From NCBI GenBank assembly GCA_900542475.1, contig UQNO01000004.1, forward strand, positions 26,264 to 90,263: a stretch of DNA of 64,000 bases, in the 5' to 3' direction. The number at the start of each line of letters is the position of its first letter. The first letter of the stretch is position 1. Shown piece by piece: positions 36,506 to 43,975 of the stretch. The notes beneath the pieces are model-generated. The model had not been told where the DNA came from. It made no database searches and worked only from the letters and a program-made list of their open reading frames with translations. A program made the translations under genes and the position numbers. This DNA is from an uncultured Bacteroidota bacterium. GTDB lineage: Bacteria; Bacteroidota; Bacteroidia; Bacteroidales; F082.

Positions 36506-36733
36506 TTAAACCTCCCAAATTATTTTAACCAACTCATATAAAAGCCTATTTCTCTGTTCTAGTGCTGTACTGTCAAATACTTGAATAGGAGAAAATGAAT
36601 TACCACATTTAGTTTTCAAATTATTATTAAAATCATCGAAATCTTTATTTTTATGATAAAAATCAATATAGTATGTCCTGTTTTTTAAACATGTTTCAAC
36701 AGTTTGTTTTTCTGGTGATATTGTTTCTGCCAT
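36506..36733 (-). CDS. Small protein of unknown function, between kamC and the nuclease
   Basis: 75 residues (MAETISPEKQTVETCLKN to LLYELVKIIWEV), soluble, with one Cys pair far apart and no family that I recognise. It starts 6 nt after the kamC stop and ends 20 nt before the nuclease gene, so it is co-transcribed with both. Its composition is more AT- and Asn/Lys-rich than the kam genes, in line with recent arrival together with the nuclease gene. It could be an accessory or antitoxin-like partner; this is a guess. Confidence 0.5.
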   Translation of the reverse strand: MAETISPEKQTVETCLKNRTYYIDFYHKNKDFDDFNNNLKTKCGNSFSPIQVFDSTALEQRNRLLYELVKIIWEV

Positions 36734-36739
36734 ATTATT

Positions 36740-38080
36740 TTAATTTTCTATTATTTCCTTTGCTTTTGTAATCCACTCATCATCAATTCCCAAGCTTTCC
36801 GCGATATTCAGAGCCTCATGCGGTGCCTGTCCATCTTTGACTTCAACAAGTTCGTAGTTCATCGAGCCGTTTTCAAAACCTTTAACTCTTAAGCGTCTTG
36901 AGTCGGTCGGCTCTATATCGTAATGCGTTGTCATGACGAGGCTCACATTCGGAACCTCAAGCACCTTCACCAGTGCCGCAACCAATGCCGTTCCTTCCTT
37001 CGGGTTGGTGGTTCTTGCCGGCTCGTCAATCAACGCCAAAATTTTTCGTTTTCCACGCGATGCCTTGATAACAGCATCAATGTTTTTCATCTCCGCCGCG
37101 AACGACGACAGTCCTTTCTCTATCGACTGCTCATCGCCAATGCAGAAATAGATTTCATCTTTCAAATCAATCTCGGCTTTTGCCGCAGGTATGCCAAATC
37201 CGAATTGAAACAGGTATTGGCACAAAGTCAATGTTTTCAAAACCACTGTTTTGCCACCCATATTGGCGCCCGTAATCAATGTCGGCTTGTTCCAAAAAGC
37301 GATATCCACCGGCTGAAAAGTGCGGTTGCGCTGCTCAAGTGCTTCTTTCACTTCCGGATTGAACAAGCTCTCGTATTCCGTCTCACCATCTTCTGAAATG
37401 GTCGGGAAGCAGAGGTCGTATTTTATCATCTGATACGCTTTGGCGAGATTCAAGTCGATGAATGCCAACGCATTCTGCGCTGCTTCAAGGTCATAGGCAT
37501 ATTTAGAGAGCTGCATCGACAGTCTGGCTCGTATCTCGTCTTCGATGGCTGTCGCCTCGTTGAACAACGCCTCGTCGAAGTCGTCTTGCACCTTCATCTT
37601 TCCGCGCAGCTCCGACAACCGCTCCGAATAGGAGTCGTAAATATAAAACGACGCTATCTTCATTCCATCGGGGTCGAGAATATCCACGACTTCTTCCAAA
37701 TCAGGGATAAAAACATTGTCGCCAAGCTGCAACTTATTCATTACCAACTGAATATCACCAGCAAGCATGGCTAAATGCTTCACCTCGAAAAGTTCTATGT
37801 CATCTAAAACATATTTGTTTTTCAGGTGGTTTATCGTACCTTGAATTTCTTTCAGATTACAGAGTTTGAACTGTAGGTTGTCAATCTGGCTTTGGTTCTC
37901 TTTTTGATTTACAACATCATAAAAACGCTTGAGAATCACATAGTTGTTTTCAATAATACGTTCATTTTTCATCATTTCCGTATCAAGCAGAAGACGCCTC
38001 GAATAACCCGAATGTGTATCCAAGTTATCAAGCATGAATTTAAGACCGCAAGGTTGCTCTATGAGTTGTTTCAGTCGCAT
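36740..38080 (-). CDS. kamC: MutS-like ATPase subunit of the lysine aminomutase reactivase
   Basis: 446 residues. The C-terminal half is a MutS-type ABC ATPase: GANMGGKT (271-278, Walker A), IDEPAR (351-356, Walker B region, MutS LDE) and MTTHYD (H-loop His386). The N-terminal half resembles the MutS lever/clamp region, but there is no mismatch-recognition domain. Together with kamB on its upstream side and the lysine genes around it, this fits KamC, which with KamB restores inactivated, cobalamin-damaged lysine 5,6-aminomutase at the cost of ATP. It overlaps kamB by 10 nt. It should not be read as a mismatch-repair protein. Confidence 0.88.
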   Translation of the reverse strand: MRLKQLIEQPCGLKFMLDNLDTHSGYSRRLLLDTEMMKNERIIENNYVILKRFYDVVNQKENQSQIDNLQFKLCNLKEIQGTINHLKNKYVLDDIELFEVKHLAMLAGDIQLVMNKLQLGDNVFIPDLEEVVDILDPDGMKIASFYIYDSYSERLSELRGKMKVQDDFDEALFNEATAIEDEIRARLSMQLSKYAYDLEAAQNALAFIDLNLAKAYQMIKYDLCFPTISEDGETEYESLFNPEVKEALEQRNRTFQPVDIAFWNKPTLITGANMGGKTVVLKTLTLCQYLFQFGFGIPAAKAEIDLKDEIYFCIGDEQSIEKGLSSFAAEMKNIDAVIKASRGKRKILALIDEPARTTNPKEGTALVAALVKVLEVPNVSLVMTTHYDIEPTDSRRLRVKGFENGSMNYELVEVKDGQAPHEALNIAESLGIDDEWITKAKEIIEN

Positions 38081-39078
38081 TTCTTTAAATCATAAACCGG
38101 AAGGTTAATAACTTCCGACATTGTTTCACATAGTTTGTCAGAGTCGAGCACCATGCCGTTGGGTGCCGTCGGGTTCACCGTTACCGCGATGAGTTTGCTT
38201 TTTTGCATCACCCGGATTCGTCCGCCGCCTCTCACAAACGCCTTATATAACATAGGTGTAATGAAAATTTTCGTAAAATCAGCAACCACTATCTCCGTCT
38301 CCTTGAAAATTTTCTTGGTTCGGATATGTTCTATGAATCCGTCGGTGAGCGCGCCGCTCAAGTAAAGTGTCTTGCAATGCTCTATGCCGTCGGTGCTAAT
38401 TTTTGTCGATAACGAAGATGTCACTTTCAAATCATGAAGTTCATTATTATCGTCAACAGCCCAAACGCCTGCATGTATGTCATTGAATCTCTTTATATTA
38501 TCTTCAGATGTCAAATCAAGATTTATCATATCCACAACGAATGCCGTCTTTTGCACCAAGGTATTCAGATTCGCCGAATATGCCGCCCCCGTTGACAATA
38601 TCATCGATTCGCTTGTTGCCGGCGACGCCAAACTCATTCGCGACAATGCTCCGTCAATCAATATCAAATCAACATTAAATCTCCGCATCGAGGTCATCCA
38701 GCGTCTCAATCCAAAGTTTGACGACGGCCCCGAAAGCATAATTTTACCTTTTGTCAGAGCCTTGGCCGTGACAATTCTTCCCAATGAGGTGTTCTCGTCG
38801 CTCACATCAACAAGTTCCGAGACCAATCTTCTTTGAAGATAATGTTTCTCGCTTGTTCCGAAATACGTACCCTCTCGTAATGTTATCTCGGGTTTGGCCG
38901 TCCTGGTCACCTGGTCGGTCGTCTCGCCGTCTATACCTATGGAACTCACCGCAATACACATCCTATCGAGGGGCAGGTGACTCAACACATAGTTCAGACT
39001 CACCGTCTTGCCTGTGTTTTTCTCCAGCCCCACGATAGAACAGCTTCTGTATTTGACAAGTTCCTCTATAAAAGGCAT
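38071..39078 (-). CDS. kamB: Lysine aminomutase reactivase, KamB subunit
   Basis: 335 residues with an unusual P-loop near the N-terminus, GLEKNTGKT (residues 17-25), then DGETTDQVTRTAKPEI, TYFGTSEKHYLQRRL and LILIDGALSRMSLASP. This matches the conserved lysine-operon protein KamB, which works with the MutS-like KamC in reactivating the B12-dependent 5,6-aminomutase. It overlaps kamC by 10 nt and follows the small membrane protein gene by 3 nt, so translation is tightly coupled. Confidence 0.85.
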   Translation of the reverse strand: MPFIEELVKYRSCSIVGLEKNTGKTVSLNYVLSHLPLDRMCIAVSSIGIDGETTDQVTRTAKPEITLREGTYFGTSEKHYLQRRLVSELVDVSDENTSLGRIVTAKALTKGKIMLSGPSSNFGLRRWMTSMRRFNVDLILIDGALSRMSLASPATSESMILSTGAAYSANLNTLVQKTAFVVDMINLDLTSEDNIKRFNDIHAGVWAVDDNNELHDLKVTSSLSTKISTDGIEHCKTLYLSGALTDGFIEHIRTKKIFKETEIVVADFTKIFITPMLYKAFVRGGGRIRVMQKSKLIAVTVNPTAPNGMVLDSDKLCETMSEVINLPVYDLKKCD

Positions 39079-39081
39079 AAC

Positions 39082-39336
39082 TTATTGAGTGTCATTTATA
39101 TCAGCGTTATTTTTATTCTTTTTCCTGAAGAACAGCAGATAAAAAGCATAGCATAATATCGCTACGAGTACTGTTTCCACCAAACTCAAGAAAAGATTAG
39201 TCAGCCAGGTAAACATGAATAAATTCGGTTGTGTCTTGTAAACAAACGACATTAATATGTTTACCATCCAAACAACAAGCATCAAAACCAAGATGATTTT
39301 CCAGTTTGACACTTTCTGATAATTTTTATCGCTCAT
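39082..39336 (-). CDS. Small two-helix membrane protein in the lysine operon
   Basis: 84 residues from the ATG at 39336 (MSDKNYQKVSNW). Two hydrophobic segments (WKIILVLMLVVWMVNILMS, and FLSLVETVLVAILCYAFYLLFF) are joined by a short loop; the ends are polar and Lys/Asn-rich. The longer frame would overlap kamA. It sits 13 nt after kamA and 3 nt before kamB, so it is a true operon member. No function is known; a role in membrane organisation or lysine/ammonia handling is only suggested by position. Confidence 0.65.
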   Translation of the reverse strand: MSDKNYQKVSNWKIILVLMLVVWMVNILMSFVYKTQPNLFMFTWLTNLFLSLVETVLVAILCYAFYLLFFRKKNKNNADINDTQ

Positions 39337-39349
39337 ACAGTTATTTTTT

Positions 39350-40645
39350 TTACTTGTTATTTTTCTGTCTTTCATGACGATAGAGATGAGCAGGTTCAAT
39401 GTTCATCTTTTCGCCTTCGAGCAATGTGATTACACCGTCAACAGGTTTATTTCTGTCAACCTTTTCCACTCTTTCCGCCTCGAGTCTCTTCTTAAGAGCC
39501 TGGCATTCAGGGCAGTTGCATTCGCTGTGATATTCCACTGGCTCGGTATATGTTGTAATGACACCCTCGAAGTTGCGCAGCACCACTCTGCCGGGTGACT
39601 GTGAGATGACGTACTGTGGCATGACCGGGGTCTTGCCGCCACCGCCAGGAGCATCGACGACAAATGTCGGGACGCAGAATCCCGATGTGTGACCGCGCAA
39701 GCCTTCGATAATCTCGATACCTTTAGACACTGGTGTCCTGAAGTGCTCCAAACCCATTGAAAGGTCACACTGATAAATATAATAAGGTCTCACTCGCATC
39801 TTCACAAGGTCATGGACGAGCTGACGCATCACAAACACGCAGTCGTTGACACCACGGAGCAACACGCTCTGGTTTCCTAATGGAATACCGGCGTTGGCGA
39901 GTCTCTCGCAAGCCGCGAATGACTCCGGTGTCACCTCATTCGGGTGGTTGAAATGTGTGTTTATCCAGACTGGATGATATTTCTTAAGCATATCGCAGAG
40001 TTCTGGTGTGATACGCTGCGGGCAGACCACAGGTGTACGTGTTCCCAAGCGTACTATCTCGACATGTTTAATCTGACGAAGACGACCTATTATGTATTCC
40101 AACTTGTTGTCGCTCACCATCAAAGCGTCGCCGCCCGACAGCAATACGTCGCGGACACATTCTGTCTTCTCGATATATTCCAATGCTTTCTCGATTCTGT
40201 CGGCAGGCGACTCGTCGTCCTTCTGGCCTGCGAAACGGCGGCGCGTGCAGTGACGGCAATACATCGAGCACATATCGGTGATGAGGAAAAGCACTCTGTC
40301 AGGATAACGATGTGTTAAACCTGGCACCGGTGAATCCTCGTCCTCATGCAGCGGGTCGAGCAAGTCGGCACGCGCGATATGTGTCTCGGCAGCCGTTGGA
40401 ATGCACTGATGACGCACCGGGTCGTTCGGGTCGTCCGGATTGATGAGACTTAAATAATAAGGAGTTATGGCCATACGCAGAGTTGAAAGTGTCTTTTTCA
40501 CGCCTTCCTCCTCGGCTTCGGTCAGTTTCACATATTTCTTCAAGTCCTCAAGGGTCTCGATACGGTTCTTGACCTGCCATTTCCAATCGTTCCACTGCTC
40601 GTCAGTGACGTTTGGAAACATTATTTTTCTTCTTGATTCTCCCAT
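39350..40645 (-). CDS. kamA: L-lysine 2,3-aminomutase
   Basis: 431 residues. The radical-SAM signature is CSMYCRHC (Cys126, 130, 133), followed by TRRRFAGQKDDESP. The PLP/substrate region (VVDAPGGGGKTPVMPQY) and a C-terminal zinc/tetramer motif (ECNCPECQALKKR) complete the KamA family pattern. With SAM, a 4Fe-4S cluster and PLP it converts L-lysine into L-beta-lysine, the first step of lysine fermentation. A second ATG at 40621 is possible. The 95-nt gap to kdd contains an inverted repeat. Confidence 0.96.
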   Translation of the reverse strand: MGESRRKIMFPNVTDEQWNDWKWQVKNRIETLEDLKKYVKLTEAEEEGVKKTLSTLRMAITPYYLSLINPDDPNDPVRHQCIPTAAETHIARADLLDPLHEDEDSPVPGLTHRYPDRVLFLITDMCSMYCRHCTRRRFAGQKDDESPADRIEKALEYIEKTECVRDVLLSGGDALMVSDNKLEYIIGRLRQIKHVEIVRLGTRTPVVCPQRITPELCDMLKKYHPVWINTHFNHPNEVTPESFAACERLANAGIPLGNQSVLLRGVNDCVFVMRQLVHDLVKMRVRPYYIYQCDLSMGLEHFRTPVSKGIEIIEGLRGHTSGFCVPTFVVDAPGGGGKTPVMPQYVISQSPGRVVLRNFEGVITTYTEPVEYHSECNCPECQALKKRLEAERVEKVDRNKPVDGVITLLEGEKMNIEPAHLYRHERQKNNK

Positions 40646-40663
40646 ATTTGTTAGTTTTTAGAT

Positions 40664-40742
40664 ATTAGCCATTAACCATTAGCCATTTGAAACTCGTTTG
40701 AGAAAAACCTAATGATTAATTGTTAACGGCTAATGGCTAATT
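40664..40742. repeat. Inverted repeat between kdd and kamA
   Basis: ATTAGCCATTAACCATTAGC (40664-40683) is mirrored by a matching arm ending TAATGGCTAAT at 40742. It contains the kdd stop codon region at one edge. Such a hairpin inside an operon could set the kamA mRNA level. Similar words (TAGCCATTAG) occur near 20600-20630 and 56385-56450. Confidence 0.6.
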
Positions 40743-41814
40743 AAGCATATAATTCCTCAAAAATCTTACGTAGTTTCGGGCTTTCGCGAAGTTCCTGAAG
40801 TGTAAATTCAGCGTGACCTTTGGTGTAGCCGTTACCCATAATCATGTTGACGTCCGAGCCGATGCCTTCAGCGCCCAGAGAAGCTTTTGTGAAGCTTGTA
40901 GCCATTGAGAAGAAATATACGATGCCGTCGTCTTTTGTGCAGAGCACCGCTGTCATTTCTTGATCCGGCACGTTGACGCAGTTGATTGTGACATCAGCCA
41001 TCTTACCATTTGTGAGTTTCTCGACGAGTTCATAAACCTGAACCGGTGTCATACCTGCGGCGCTCTCCACGATGTCGCAGAAGCCGAGGTCCTTAATACG
41101 TTGTGTTGACTTGGGGCTGTTGGCGATACCGATGACTGTGCCTGTCACACCGACGCGTTTCTTTGCCTCGTAGGCACAGAGCATACCCGACTTGCCTCCG
41201 GCGCCGAGGATTACGACTGTCTGACCATATTGGCAGAGTTTTGCTGTCTGTGCAGGAGCGCCGGCGACGTCTAATGCCGACAATGCGAGTTTTTCCGGCA
41301 TGTCGGTCGGAATCTTCGCATAGATACCGCTTTCAAACAAGATGGCCTTACCTTTGATGTCAACTTGGTCAACGTCTGGACGAATCGCCAAAATCTCATC
41401 GATACGAAGCGGTGTCAGCGACAATGAAACCAGTGTCGCGATGCGGTCGCCCTCCTGGAGATTGATTTTGCCTTTCAAAGCGTCGCCAATCTTCTCTACT
41501 TTACCGAGAAGCATACCGCCTGAACCTGTTCTGCGGTTACGGTGCTTACCTTGCAACTCAACGTTGAGAAACATCTCTTTTTTCACCTCTTCCATAATCT
41601 TATCCTCTGATGCGCCGGGACCTGCCTGCTGTTTCGCATAGTTATGGATGTCCGTGAATGATGCAGAGTCGATATTCAAAGTCTGAACATCGATTAAAAT
41701 CTCGTTGTCCCAAATCTCGTCCATATTGTTGTCGAGTTTGTTAGCTGGTTGTGGAAGAACGCCTTGTGGTTCAATCACGCGGTGCGTACCGTATTTATTT
41801 CCGTGTTTTTGCAT
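40741..41814 (-). CDS. kdd: L-erythro-3,5-diaminohexanoate dehydrogenase
   Basis: 357 residues. It oxidises 3,5-diaminohexanoate to 5-amino-3-oxohexanoate with NAD+ and releases ammonia. The N-terminus reads HRVIEPQGVLPQPANKLDN, typical of Kdd; a Rossmann fold follows with VVILGAGGKSGMLCAYEAKKR, and the sequence ends FTLQELRESPKLRKIFEELYA. It is placed between kce (56 nt) and kamA as in known lysine operons. Confidence 0.95.
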   Translation of the reverse strand: MQKHGNKYGTHRVIEPQGVLPQPANKLDNNMDEIWDNEILIDVQTLNIDSASFTDIHNYAKQQAGPGASEDKIMEEVKKEMFLNVELQGKHRNRRTGSGGMLLGKVEKIGDALKGKINLQEGDRIATLVSLSLTPLRIDEILAIRPDVDQVDIKGKAILFESGIYAKIPTDMPEKLALSALDVAGAPAQTAKLCQYGQTVVILGAGGKSGMLCAYEAKKRVGVTGTVIGIANSPKSTQRIKDLGFCDIVESAAGMTPVQVYELVEKLTNGKMADVTINCVNVPDQEMTAVLCTKDDGIVYFFSMATSFTKASLGAEGIGSDVNMIMGNGYTKGHAEFTLQELRESPKLRKIFEELYA

Positions 41815-41870
41815 TTTATTTAATTTTTAATTGTTTAATTTCACAAAATTATAATTTCATAAGTTTCAAA

Positions 41871-42704
41871 CTATTTTCTTGGTTTCAGTCCAAGGATTTC
41901 TCTCGCTTCGTCCGATGTGGCGACAGGACGGCCGAGTTCTTTTGCCAATCTCACCACTTTCTCAACGAGTTCGCCGTTTGATTTTGCCAGAACGCCTTTT
42001 GACAGATAGAGGTTGTCCTCGAATCCGACACGCACGTTGCCGCCCATGGCTATTGCCGCCGCCGCCATTGGGAAGGCGTTGCGTCCGACACCTGTCACCG
42101 TCCATGTCGAGCCGGCAGGAATGCCGTTGACGAGCCAACAGAGGTTTGCCACTGTCGCCGGTGTGCAGCCGGGAACTCCGAGCACGAAGTTAAACTGCAT
42201 CGGCGCTCCGGGGACTTCGCCCTTGCGAGCCATGGTCAAAATGGTGTCGAGATGCCCCATCTCGAAGCACTCGTATTCAGGCTTGATGCCGCGTTCAATC
42301 ATGCGTTTGCCAAAAGCGCGCATCGTCGGCATGGTGTTATCGAAAATTTCATCGCCGAAATTGCATGTCCCGCAGTCGAGGGTCGCCATTTCCGGACAAG
42401 GGTTTGTGTCGGTTGACTGAAGACGCTCGTCTGGTGTCATGCCGACAGCCCCACCTGTAGAAGGGATCAATATCACGTCCGGGCAAACCTTTAAGATAGC
42501 CTCTTCGCATTCCTGGAAACGAGCACGGTCTTGTGTGGGCGTGCCGTCGTCACGGCGGACGTGAAGGTGGACGATGGCTGCGCCGGCATCAACCGCCGAT
42601 TTGGCCTCGCGCACGATTTCCTCAACGGTGTAAGGCACATTTGGATTCTGTTCTTTTGTTACTTCCGCGCCGCAGATAGCGGCTGTGATTATCAATTTAT
42701 CCAT
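41871..42704 (-). CDS. kce: 3-keto-5-aminohexanoate cleavage enzyme
   Basis: 277 residues of the BKACE family. It condenses 5-amino-3-oxohexanoate with acetyl-CoA and yields 3-aminobutyryl-CoA plus acetoacetate. Zn ligands are in HLHVR (His47, His49); the N-terminal ITAAICGAEVTKEQNPNVPYT and C-terminal GVGRNAFPMAAAAIAMGG, NVRVGFEDNLYLSKG match Kce closely. It stands 11 nt after kal. Confidence 0.95.
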   Translation of the reverse strand: MDKLIITAAICGAEVTKEQNPNVPYTVEEIVREAKSAVDAGAAIVHLHVRRDDGTPTQDRARFQECEEAILKVCPDVILIPSTGGAVGMTPDERLQSTDTNPCPEMATLDCGTCNFGDEIFDNTMPTMRAFGKRMIERGIKPEYECFEMGHLDTILTMARKGEVPGAPMQFNFVLGVPGCTPATVANLCWLVNGIPAGSTWTVTGVGRNAFPMAAAAIAMGGNVRVGFEDNLYLSKGVLAKSNGELVEKVVRLAKELGRPVATSDEAREILGLKPRK

Positions 42705-42715
42705 GTTTCAAAATT

Positions 42716-43114
42716 TTAACGTTGAATTCTCTGGCATTCTTTTTTAACAACACATGTGCCGCTTGCGCGCGCGACGACGATGGGCTCCGTCAACACGTCG
42801 GCTGCCGAGTCGTTGATGTCTGGACGAGGGACAATGACCTTACGCGCCACAAACTCCATCTTGCGAGAAGTGTTGCCAATCTTTGTCACCCAGCCTTCCG
42901 CCTCGATGAAATCGCCGGCATACACCGGGGCCAAAAACTCTATGTTATCGTATGCGCAAAACAAGCCCTCATCGCCGTCAGTCATAATCAACAGCTCTGT
43001 GGCGACATCACCGAAAAGGTGCACCATGTGCGCACCGTCAACTAAATTCCCGCCGTAGTGAGCGTCTTTTGCGCTCATGCGAAGTCTCAACAATGATCTA
43101 TATTCTTTTTCCAT
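42716..43114 (-). CDS. kal: 3-aminobutyryl-CoA ammonia-lyase
   Basis: 132 residues with a hot-dog-type thioesterase fold. It removes ammonia from L-3-aminobutyryl-CoA to give crotonyl-CoA. Lines such as LRLRMSAKDAHYGGNLVDGAH, FGDVATELLIMTDGDEG and PVYAGDFIEAEGWVTKIGNTSRKMEF are typical of Kal. It lies between atoD (27 nt) and kce (11 nt). Confidence 0.94.
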   Translation of the reverse strand: MEKEYRSLLRLRMSAKDAHYGGNLVDGAHMVHLFGDVATELLIMTDGDEGLFCAYDNIEFLAPVYAGDFIEAEGWVTKIGNTSRKMEFVARKVIVPRPDINDSAADVLTEPIVVARASGTCVVKKECQRIQR

Positions 43115-43141
43115 TATTCTATACTTTTATCATTTATAATC

Positions 43142-43798
43142 TTATTTCTCGACGTAAATACCGTCAACATAAATACCCGAAGCGTGCACGCATTCCGGCT
43201 TGATTTCTCCGACTTTCACGAGTTTTTCAGCCTCCACCACTACATAGTCGGCCGCCGTAGCCATCAATGGGTTGAAGTTGTTTGTCGTTCCGAGGAACAC
43301 CATGTTGCCGAATTCATCGACGATGTTTGCGCGCAAGAAAGCGATGTCGGCTTTGAGAGGTTTCTCAAGGATATAATCTTTCCCATCGACTTTCACGATA
43401 TCCTTGCCGTCCTGCATGATGGTGCCGAGACCTGTCGGGGTGAGGACTCCGCCGAGCCCCGCGCCGTAGGCCCTGATGCGCTCCGCCAAGGTGCCCTGCG
43501 GGACGTATTCAACCTCAAGAGTGCCTGCGTTCTTTTGAGCCGCCGTCTCCTTGTTTGTACCCGTGTGCGACACAATAGCCTTCTTCACCTGGTGATTCGC
43601 CACCAACTTGCCATGGGCGATGTTGTCATAAGCCGTGTCGTTGGCGATGATGGTTAAATCTTTAACACCTTTCTCGACGATGGCGTCGATGATTTGCACC
43701 GCGCTTCCCACTCCGAGGAATCCGCCGAACATAATTGTCATGCCGTCGTGAACTTTATCAACGGCTTGCTCCAATGTAATTTGCTTATTCATAGCCAT
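43142..43798 (-). CDS. atoD: Butyryl-CoA:acetoacetate CoA-transferase, alpha subunit
   Basis: 218 residues. The alpha (AtoD-type) subunit of class I CoA-transferases shows MTIMFGGFLGVGSAVQIID, LTIIANDTAYD, SHTGTNKETA, VEYVPQGTLAERIRAYGAGLGG and FLRANIVDEFGNMVF. In lysine fermentation it moves CoA between butyryl-CoA and acetoacetate. The catalytic Glu lies in the beta subunit (AtoA), which normally follows directly but is absent here and upstream; the next gene in transcription order is kal. It is the first gene of the operon, with a -7 element at 43856. A later start (MNKQ, 43792) is possible. Confidence 0.93.
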   Translation of the reverse strand: MAMNKQITLEQAVDKVHDGMTIMFGGFLGVGSAVQIIDAIVEKGVKDLTIIANDTAYDNIAHGKLVANHQVKKAIVSHTGTNKETAAQKNAGTLEVEYVPQGTLAERIRAYGAGLGGVLTPTGLGTIMQDGKDIVKVDGKDYILEKPLKADIAFLRANIVDEFGNMVFLGTTNNFNPLMATAADYVVVEAEKLVKVGEIKPECVHASGIYVDGIYVEK

Positions 43799-43855
43799 TT
43801 ATGTTTAGTTTGTTTAATTTTTAACTCAAGAATAAATTATCAAAAAAATTGTCTG

Positions 43856-43863
43856 CAAATTTA
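43856..43863 (-). promoter_or_regulatory. -7 promoter element (TAAATTTG) of the lysine operon
   Basis: The minus strand reads TAAATTTG followed by CAGAC, 58 nt upstream of atoD. No other promoter-like site was noticed between the operon genes, so this may serve the whole atoD-kamD unit. Confidence 0.45.
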
Positions 43864-43942
43864 CGGATTTATTTTGAACGGTGCAAGACATACTTAATAA
43901 ATATTTTTTAGATTGTGATTTCGTGCCCATCATTTTTTTTCA

Positions 43943-43950
43943 TATCTTTG
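43943..43950 (+). promoter_or_regulatory. -7 promoter element (TATCTTTG) of the M3 peptidase gene
   Basis: TATCTTTG followed by CGG lies 25 nt before the ATG at 43976, divergent from the lysine-operon promoter. Confidence 0.6.
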
Positions 43951-43975
43951 CGGATTGTACTAATTGGATTTTTTT

